In this document: positions 56,951-64,000 of the stretch, one piece after another
Numbering within the stretch: position 1 is the first letter of the stretch
How the letters are laid out: every line of letters starts with the position of its first letter
NCBI GenBank assembly: GCA_045837725.1
Contig: JBEWZL010000219.1
Coordinates: forward strand, 62,001 to 126,000
DNA from: Vermamoeba vermiformis
Lineage: Eukaryota; Tubulinea; Echinamoebida
Length of the DNA stretch: 64,000 nt
Reading direction: 5' to 3'
Made by a program: the position numbers and the translations under genes
The notes under the pieces: generated by a model
Seen by the model: only the letters and a program-made list of their open reading frames with translations
What the model was told of the DNA's origin: nothing
The model's database searches: none

Positions 56951-57587
56951 ATGTCGTCGATGATGAATGTATTTAAGGGCTTCTTAAGAGAGCCGAAGAA
57001 ATTGGCTCGGTATGTCATTCATAATTATTATGGATCAGATTTGGTTTGTTTTATCGGCGAGGATTAATTAGCTCTTCATAAAATATGAATAATATGATGA
57101 TAATATTTTAGAGCGAGTTTCAACTATTGGAAATAATATACAACTATTTTTATTAATTATTTTTATTATTTTCGTCCAGCGGCTTTTTGCGAGGTAAAAT
57201 GACACCAAAGATGGGCAACAAAAATTTTTATAAGGGCTATGGCGCTCGATCAGTCGGCAGACACACTCGTAAGGGAGGTTATGTCGTAGATCTCGGCAAA
57301 CTGCCTGCGATTGTTGCTCCAGATTTGACCAACTGCGAGGTAATTAATCTTATTTAACCACAATAATGCATTAACGAGCACGTTAGTTGAAACCATATGT
57401 CGCACACAACACACCCAAGATTAAAGTGCCTCCACCCACACTGCCGCATCTGGATCTGAATCAGAGCGAAGTGCCCGTTGAATGGATTGTCAATAACTAC
57501 CCTAATTACAAAATGAAGGCCGAATTGAAGAGATTAGAGAAGACACAAGCGAAAAACAACACTAACAACAGCAGTCCAAATGCGTAA
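56951..57587 (+). CDS. MRPL41: Mitochondrial large ribosomal subunit protein mL41
   Basis: ATG 56951 (MSSMMNVFKGFLREPKKLAR) is a basic mitochondrial-type leader. The family core follows: GKMTPKMGNKNFYKGYGARS, VGRHTRKGGYVVDLGKLPAI, VAPDLTNCELKPYVAHNTPK, matching MRPL41/yeast MRPL27 (RGNKNYYKGRG, PDLTDFELKPYV). The C-terminus extends beyond animal length with VPVEWIVNNYPNYKMKAEL and a Lys/Asn tail. Three exons; introns near 57010-57180 and 57342-57387. It is a component of the mitoribosome large subunit. Divergent from the aldo-keto reductase gene, with starts only 140 bp apart, so the promoters overlap. Stop TAA 57585-57587. Confidence 0.88.
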
Positions 57588-57720
57588 TGCCAGTACATAG
57601 TCCAACAATATAATATATAGAGCGAATAAACCAACCATTCATACACCGCGGTACAAAACAAGTCGCAGGGGTTTAATGGGGATATATAATACAAAATTGA
57701 CAAACAGCTGAGTGCACAGT

Positions 57721-59357
57721 TCAACCACTCTTCTCGACCTGGTCACTCGACTCATTGCTCGGCTCCTCCACATCGCTCATGTCATCGCCGCTCTTGTTCA
57801 TGCTGCTCGCACTCTTCGCCGTCGAGTCGTGGTTGTCCGTGTTGTTCGTGGTCACCACTCCGGGCACTGCACGCACGCGCGGCTGAGGTTTGGGCAGCGG
57901 ATTGTCAAAGTGATCGAACAGCAGCAGCATCACGGTGATGTTGTCCGTGCTGCCCTTGGCGAGAGCTTGTTTGACGAGCTCTTTGGTGATCTCTTCGACG
58001 TCTTCACCGCGCGCCAGCTTCTTGTTGATGAATCGCACTGCTGTTGCCGAGGACACTTTCTCCCACAGTCCATCGCACGCCAGCAGCACGTACCGCACTT
58101 CCGACGTGATGTCAATCTCCTGCACGACACTGTGAGTACACGCTGACTTGTGCGCGCTGCTTGTACTTACGACCATGTCTGGCCTGCAAGTCACCACGCC
58201 GTCACTGAGTCGCTCTTTGTTTTTGAATTTCAAATCACCGAATGCCCGTGTGACGGTTAGCTTGCCTTGCACTCGACCGTGCTTCACAAAGCCCCCTGCC
58301 TCTTCAACTCTGCAAATATACACGGTCAGTATACTAGGTACAGCAGTAAGATCTGCCAGTAGACCTACCTCTTTTTCTCTTCAGGTACGCGGGCAGTGTG
58401 GTCCGTAGTGAGGGTGACTGGATTGCCGTTCTTGCACATGACGCAGCGCGAGTCTCCGAGGTTCGCTATGTACATCTTGTTGTCGCGCAGCAGGGCCGTG
58501 AGCTGCATCGGAAGAGCGGATTAATATCGAGCCCTGCGTGGATTAATAGTGCCACTTACCGCCGTTGAACCGTCAGGAACATCGTACTTGACAGCCCAGC
58601 GCAAGAATTTTCTGTCGGTGCTGATGAATGACTCGTACAGCGCCTGCGTGGTACAACGGATTAATTAACGCGATCGACAGTAAGGGGTGTTAATTACCTT
58701 GCTAGGATCTGAATCGAGTTGTGCATGACCTATAATAGATAAATATACATTAGATTGTGATATGGCTCTTCTAGAGATTCTAAGCCAGCCGACTGAAACT
58801 AAGTACATCCATAAAAGGAAGCAAGAAAATTTTACCGTACGCAGTACTACTAAAATTTTAAGTATAAGGTAAAATACTAGCGCAGGGTATTAATTGGTCC
58901 AAAATTCTCAATAGAATTCGTAAATTCACCAAATGTCATAATTCTGATCTTAAATTTTGTGCACTGCTTTCGAACCTTTTAATGTTTGTGGTAGTACTCT
59001 TGCTACGTAATCTGCGCATTCGGGGCCCTGTAATATTAATATTAGTGATTTTTGCGGTGAAAAACAGTTCAATGGATCCATTGATTGAATTACGAAAGTA
59101 TTATTCCGTTCAATTAGATGTCATTTATCACATACATAGTGTCCATCGAATATGCCAAAGAATGCTTGGTCCCTTCGTTTACCGAATTTTAATTGCATAA
59201 TGTCTGCATCTTCCATCGTTTTACGTTTTCCTGCGGACTGGTTAATACAGCATTCTATAAATTATTATTGGTTAATTCTCGCATTACCTTTCGCGCAGTG
59301 CGAGGAATAGTGTAAAGTATAACCGCTTGCTTGAATGTTAGGGGCTTTGTTACCCAT
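57721..59357 (-). CDS. PP2C-type protein phosphatase
   Basis: ATG 59357 (MGNKAPNIQASGYTLHYSSH, with a Gly-2 that could be N-myristoylated) is spliced to KRKTMEDADIMQL, the PPM entry motif. The metal-binding and catalytic signatures follow: FFGIFDGHY, KMYIANLGDSRCVMC, HGRVQGKLTVTRAFGDLKFK, GVVTCRPDMV, YVLLACDGLWEKVSS and GSTDNITVMLLLFDHF. All the aspartates expected for two metals are there. A Ser/Asp-rich tail (SSMNKSGDDMSDVEEPSNES) ends in EKSG. It is a Mg/Mn-dependent Ser/Thr phosphatase; target unknown. Stop TGA 57721-57723, convergent with mL41. Confidence 0.9.
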
Positions 59358-59727
59358 CTTGCTTAGGATGCACTGTGATGTGTGAGAATAGGGCGGTTCG
59401 CCCAATGAGGTATTGTATGCTGTACAAACTCGTTTTCGACAAGTAAAATAAATTTTTGTTTGTGCTTCGAACAAGCTGGTCAATTAATTAATTCAACTCC
59501 ATTGAAATTCCTTAAAAGGCAACTCTGCCCGAACCAATTAGAGAGTGGCGACAGTCCTCATTGTTGGACATTACTAGTGATATCTAGTACAGTGGTAAAT
59601 ATCGGAATTGCTTGCGACGGAAAAATTGACTCGAGCAAGCGCCGAAAAGACGATCCGCAGTCCACATCGCCGGAACTAGGTTGTGTACACAAGTCTTGCT
59701 TGTATAATAGCTAGTACACAGTAGAAT
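59358..59727. promoter_or_regulatory. Divergent promoter region, PP2C / TTC27
   Basis: About 370 bp between diverging starts. A plus-strand open frame runs through but has no ATG and no family look. No TATA box or repeat recognised. Confidence 0.35.
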
Positions 59728-62697
59728 ATGGAACACAATATTAAGGAGGCGTTGTCGAATGTTGAACTCGCCTTGCTCACATCCGATCCAAAGCTGATCG
59801 CGGATCTGTCAGTCGAAGAAGGTAACTAAGCGATTAATTATTATGTCATAATTAATTAATATATTGTGTACGTTGTACCAAGGAGATACGAGTAGTTGAA
59901 CACGCTTGATAATTAAAATAATATTCGAATATTTATATTTTGAAATTCCTAACCTCTCTATGACCCATATTAATTCATATTTAACAGCACATAGACATAT
60001 AATAGAGATTGCGAATAAAATCATCGCGGGTGACTTCGCGGATGTGCTGAGAATGCCAGTAGTCTCGAAGATTATGAAAGAGTTTACGCAGAATGTTGAC
60101 GGCACGAGTGAACGCGATGCCTATGAATATATTAATGACAATATAGAGGACTACCTCTCGGGACTCAGTTCAGCTACTCGCGGATCTGATCAGCTGATCG
60201 TGATGATGATCGGTGTCGTTAATCTGCTCGTGTTCATTCAAGCTAATTGGACTGGGCCTATTGTTAAAGACGTCGAGCCTATTGTACGTACTATACACGC
60301 ATTAATAAGCTTTTATTAGTCCTACTGTAGCAGTACTGATGCATCGTGACAGCTGGCAGATTATCCAGCTGAACATTCACTGCGCGAGCTCGCAGTCGAT
60401 GGCGAGGTCATATATAAGAAGCTGTCCTATTTGCAACAGTTGCAGCTCGCACGCGCCATTTTGATTAACAACGGCGATCAGCTCTCAACTTGCGCGGTGA
60501 GTACTCATAGTAGTACTAGTGTCTGTAATTACGATGCACTAACACGCACTAGTCGCGCTCGTGGTGGACAGCACGTGTCGCACTGATGCAGCAACACGTC
60601 ATGTCAGGGCCCTGTGACACTCTGCGCCGCGTGTCAGATGTCAACTTGTCCAAGGCCGAGTACATGTTGCAGCACTGGCCCGTCAGTCCTGAGCGCGCTC
60701 TGTTCACTGAACTGCGTGCTCGTCTCTTCCTCGAACACGGACGATTGATGTTCATGGTGGGTGACACGACCAAAGCACGTGACTATTACAATCAAGCACG
60801 TGACTTGACTGGTCTTGTCGCGGAGCTCAGTGGTGTGCACGGCAAACGAACGCGCTTTCAAGGTACGTGTTTGACACGTGTCAAAGAGAGGACACTAAGT
60901 GACATGTCAAACAGAGTTCACAACACCGCAACTTGTCGTCTTGGCAACATCAGAAGTGTCAAAAGTGTCAATGAGTGGCTCGGACCAACAGTCAGTTGAC
61001 AGCACCAAGAAGTTGCCCATCGATGTGCCACACGACCACGAAGTCTTGTTGCCCCGCACTGACTTCAGCAAAGCAGATCCCGAGATCAAAACACAAATGG
61101 AACAGAATCTGGCCGTGATCGATCAGTGCATATTACTCGCCATTATTATGGACCTCAAGTCCACCAATCCGCGCGAAGAACTGACCGCCGAACAAATGAG
61201 CGCGTACGTCAATCGCTTGGTGCTCAATCCCAACAACTGGATGGTCCACAGCACCGTGTTGTTGCTGCGCTCGCGCATTGAAGCAGACAAGTCCAAGACC
61301 ATGGACCGCGCAGTGCTGCAGCTGCAATCACTCGTCGATCAGTACAACGCTGAAGATCAGCTGCACTACTCAGCGGCGCAACGCATCAATTACATCTACT
61401 CGCTGCCTTATCCGCCCTGCTACAAGCTCAAGCGTGAATTGGCCCTGGAATATCTCAAATTAGGCCTCGCAAAATCAGCGCTGCAACTGTTCGAAGAGCT
61501 CGAGCTGTGGAGCGAGATCATTCAGTGCTACCAAGTGATTGGCGATCAGCTCAAGGGCCAGCAAGTCATTCAAACGCAACTCGAACAGCTGCGTGCCAAG
61601 CGTGACAGTGCAATACCGAGCACGCGTCGCGGGGACCAGACTGAGGCTGAGCTGTTGTGTCTGATGGGTGACTTGACAGGTGTCAAAGACTGGTACGAAC
61701 AGTCTTGGGACGCGTCACGACAGAGCTACGCACGTGCCAAGCGTCAGCTCGGTCATTGGTGGGTCAAACAGGGCAAGTTCGAGGAGGCTATCCCGCACTT
61801 TGAAGCAGCACTCAAAATCAATCCGCAATATCCCTCGATTTGGTTCACGTGAGTACTTTTATTGCCTAATTTGGTAAAATCGACTGACTGGCGGCTAGAA
61901 TGGGATTCTGTTGCATGCACCTCGGCAAGTTAGAGCTGGCACAGATCTGTTTCACACGTGTCGTGGGTCTGCATCCTGAAGTGAGTGCAGGATGGAAAAA
62001 TAAGACCTTAAATAACTAATACTGTGTCTCATAGGACGGCGAGTCATGGAACAACTTGGCAGCAGTGTGTCTGAAGCTGAAGAAGTACAAAGAGGCCTAC
62101 AGTGCACTGCGCGAGGCCCTCAAGTACAAGAACGACAGCTATCGCATCTGGGAGAACTACATGTTTGTCTCGCTCAAGATCAATCAGCTGCAAGATGCTA
62201 TTTACGCTTATCAACGCGTGCTCGATCAGATTGAGAAGCACGTGGACCACGAAGTACTGTCCTATTTAGTCGACAATGTGTGCGATGAAGTGCAGAGCAA
62301 TCCCGGCGAGACATCAAAATTCCTCGAAAAACAGCTGGCCGAGCTGTTCGGACGATTGACGAGTCAAGTGTCAACCGATCCAGAGCTCTGGGGCATCTAT
62401 CAGTCCTTCCACAAGCGCATGGGACGTGCGCAGAAGGCTCTTGACTTGCGCTGGAAACAACTGCGCAGTGCACAGAGCGCTGGCTGGGAGCAGAACGAGG
62501 ACGCATTCACGCGTGTCGTGCGCGTGTGTGAAGAATTGGTGGAAGAACTGATCAGCGCGGGGGACAAATCTGGTGCGTATTCACTGAAACTCAATCTGAG
62601 CAGTGCTGTCAAGAAGTGTCGTGCGGCCTTTGAACAACACGCTGACTTCACTACCCTCACTGCGCTATTGGCTCGCATTGAACAGTTTGCGGGCTAG
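59728..62697 (+). CDS. TTC27: TTC27/Emw1-like tetratricopeptide repeat protein
   Basis: ATG 59728 (MEHNIKEALSNVELALLTSD) opens a helical N-domain (GDFADVLRMPVVSKIM, LLVFIQANWTGPIV) typical of TTC27. It continues with EFTTPQLVVLATSEVSK, DQCILLAIIMDLKSTNP, LVLNPNNWMVHSTVLLLRSR and the TPR array: KQGKFEEAIPHFEAALKINP, MGFCCMHLGKLELAQICF, SWNNLAAVCLKLKKYKEAYS, ALREALKYKNDSYRIWENYM, QLQDAIYAYQRVLDQIEKHV. In yeast the homologue Emw1 is essential and linked to cell-wall integrity and maturation of U5 snRNP factors. Eight or so exons, GC-richer than the neighbours. The intron 60863-60914 has a palindrome at its start and a related TGACATGTCA at its end. Stop TAG 62695-62697. Confidence 0.9.
60872..60883. 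repeat. Intronic palindrome TGACACGTGTCA (5 of 6)
   Basis: Perfect copy 9 bp after the donor of a TTC27 intron; a shorter palindrome TGACATGTCA (60900-60909) lies next to the acceptor of the same intron. Confidence 0.85.
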
Positions 62698-62811
62698 TGC
62701 AGATCTGCTGTCACATTTTGAATGCTATAAATAGCTGCGAATTCCATGTAATTACACATCATAAGTGCGTTCTTTAAGTCCTATTTACATCGTGTTACAG
62801 TCCCTCGGCGC

Positions 62812-63832
62812 CTAGTTTAACTTCTTGTAGCGCAGCAAGATGTTCTCGCTCACCACTGTGCGCCACAACACGACACCGATCACGAGCACCACGCCCAGAA
62901 TGCTGAACAGTGCCGCGTAACAGCTGCCACCTGCCTCATTCAACAGCGTCTGTCACGTGTCAGTAGCTGTCAGTCATCGAATGACACGTGTCACTTACCA
63001 GGTACGAGGCCGTCAAGTGCGCGAGGACCACAAATGCCACGCGCCACCAGACACGACGCGTGTAGGCATCGAATGCGAGCACTGAGAGCGCCATGTGCAG
63101 CAGCGTGAAGAGCAGCGCGGTGAATGCAGACACGTAGAACAGCGACCACGAGGGACAGGCGGGGGCGGGCAAGAATCCTGGGCCTGAGCCGTGCCAGACA
63201 ACACTCGCGAACAAGATGAGTGCGCTCGATGTGCCAATGCCCCAACCAATCGCTGTGCGGGGGTGAGTGGATGTGGCTCGTTGCTGAACAGTAGCACTTA
63301 CCGAGCGAGGCTAAGAAGTTGGAGGGCTTCGAGGGGTCATTGGCGAGTGCACCGCGATTGTAGGCCTTGCTGCATATGAAGGGTGAGTGACTAGTGGCAG
63401 CAGATGTGTTATCAGAACGTACTCGTAAATGAGCCAGAAGAGCCAGCGAAACACTTCTTGGAATAGGACTGAGAAGGGTATAATAAAGGCATAGGTCGTC
63501 TTCAAGGGCGGTATGATGTACCAGAACATGGAGGACAGCAGTATCGAGATGAGCCAGAAAAATGCACTAATATTTAAATACAGCTATTATATTGTTGTAC
63601 ATATCAAATAGTAGTGTATGATTCAGCGGTGTAATCGACGTATTATTGCGCAATTTTAAATATTTTTCGAAATTGAATATTGTTACTATAAATATGTCTG
63701 CATATATAATAGGTGTTACCTGCCGAGAGATAAAATTACGAGCTGAGAGCTGCGCGTGATAATTAATATGAACAGTGCGAGGGCGGGACTGAATGTGATC
63801 AACAATGAACCTGCTAGCAGCACGAGTGTCAT
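62812..63832 (-). CDS. APH1: Gamma-secretase subunit APH-1
   Basis: ATG 63832 gives MTLVLLAGSLLITFSPALAL, the first of seven helices, as in animal APH-1 (FGPAxALFxxTIA). Then SAFFWLISILLSSMFWYIIP, FSVLFQEVFRWLFWLIYEY (the QEVFR motif), SKPSNFLASLAIGWGIGTSS (GxGxG-like), FYVSAFTALLFTLLHMALSV with the conserved His, and VWWRVAFVVLAHLTASYL with the second conserved His, then LFSILGVVLVIGVVLW. APH-1 scaffolds presenilin, nicastrin and PEN-2 in intramembrane proteolysis. The exon pattern is in phase; one intron (about 62952-62999) holds a palindrome at each end. Stop TAG 62812-62814, convergent with TTC27. Confidence 0.9.
62982..62993. repeat. Intronic palindrome TGACACGTGTCA (6 of 6)
   Basis: Perfect copy directly after the minus-strand donor GTAAG of an APH1 intron; TGTCACGTGTCA at 62951-62962 stands beside the acceptor of the same intron. 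Confidence 0.85.
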
Positions 63833-63857
63833 GGCTGATGTAGCTGTATATAAGGTG

Positions 63858-63968
63858 CTATATTAATATATTCACTAGAGTCGTATTGTACAATGCAGCT
63901 CTGTCTTGCTCGCTGCAGAATAACAAAATAATCACTGGCAACACCAGTAGCTGTACTACAATAGGACC
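63858..63968 (-). CDS. Last exon of a gene extending beyond the window
   Basis: The minus strand has an intron end GCACTAACTATTATAG followed by an open frame GPIVVQLLVLPVIILLFCSE then QDRAALYNTTLVNILI and stop TAG (63858-63860). It contains a hydrophobic helix, so a membrane protein ending just inside the lumen or cytosol is likely. It lies only 25 bp upstream of the APH1 start on the same strand. Too short to name; it could also be an unused open frame. Confidence 0.4.
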   Translation of the reverse strand, partial: GPIVVQLLVLPVIILLFCSEQDRAALYNTTLVNILI

Positions 63969-64000
63969 CTATAATAGTTAGTGCTTGCTATTGTATGGTC

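Noticed and set aside
59460-59714. Plus-strand open frame in the PP2C/TTC27 gap
   Set aside because: No ATG start and no splice or family support; lies in the shared promoter region.
30090-62520. CACGTGTC-like words in exons (30088, 61957, 62506)
   Set aside because: Isolated partial matches explained by coding sequence (EHVSLK, FTRVVG, FTRVVR); none is the full 12-mer.

Overview
The window is from the nuclear genome of a compact, intron-rich protist, most likely a free-living amoeba of the Amoebozoa. This is inferred from four things. Genes on both strands are separated by only tens to hundreds of bases. Nearly every gene is cut by many short GT-AG introns (about 45-100 bp) with GTAAGT/GTACGT donors and a CTAAT/CTAAC/TTAAT branch-like element just before the acceptor. 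A cycloeucalenol cycloisomerase is present, so sterols are made through cycloartenol, which excludes animals and fungi. The family mix (IREH/MAST-like kinase, MacB-like lone ABC ATPase, amoeba/giant-virus-style ankyrin repeats, gamma-secretase APH1) also fits. No prokaryotic operons, tRNA, rRNA, CRISPR array or intact mobile element were seen.

Left part (1-24.9 kb): UTP25 (ribosome biogenesis, cut by the window edge); an F-box fused in frame to an importin-5-like karyopherin; a messy 6-9 kb interval with an ADF/cofilin-like coding stretch, a tandem pair of tiny Asn/Thr-rich genes (one broken) and a GC-rich island; a secreted, probably GPI-anchored parallel beta-helix protein; an SLC17-type MFS carrier; a small coiled-coil protein; a fimbrin-type CH / coiled-coil / PH protein; a RABL3-like GTPase; and a LIN54/TSO1-type CXC protein.

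Middle (24.9-46 kb): cycloeucalenol cycloisomerase; a small hydrophilic protein; a multi-pass membrane protein; an F-box-like/ankyrin-type repeat protein; a long PX-PH-zinc finger-AGC kinase gene; a disordered nuclear-type protein; PIG-S (GPI transamidase); an unknown protein; a four-helix membrane protein; and a small heat shock protein with heat shock elements upstream.

Right part (46.5-64 kb): PGAP2 (GPI remodelling), an Rnl2-type RNA ligase, a lone ABC ATPase, glucosamine-6-phosphate N-acetyltransferase, a Ser/Pro-rich unknown, a basic coiled-coil protein, an aldo-keto reductase, mitochondrial ribosomal protein mL41, a PP2C phosphatase, TTC27, APH1, and the last exon of a gene that runs off the window. 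GNA1 (making GlcNAc-6-P), PIG-S, PGAP2 and the putative GPI-anchored protein touch the same GPI/glycan route, but nothing shows they are a regulated cluster.

The most unusual signals are: (1) a perfect 12-bp palindrome, TGACACGTGTCA, found six times, every time inside an intron, with several near copies also mostly in introns; (2) a second set of introns carrying GGATC/AGATC tracts; (3) the F-box/karyopherin fusion; (4) the tandem micro-gene pair. At least four otherwise good genes change frame by one base at or near short homopolymers. This looks more like consensus base-call errors than gene decay, and it should temper any single-base conclusion.
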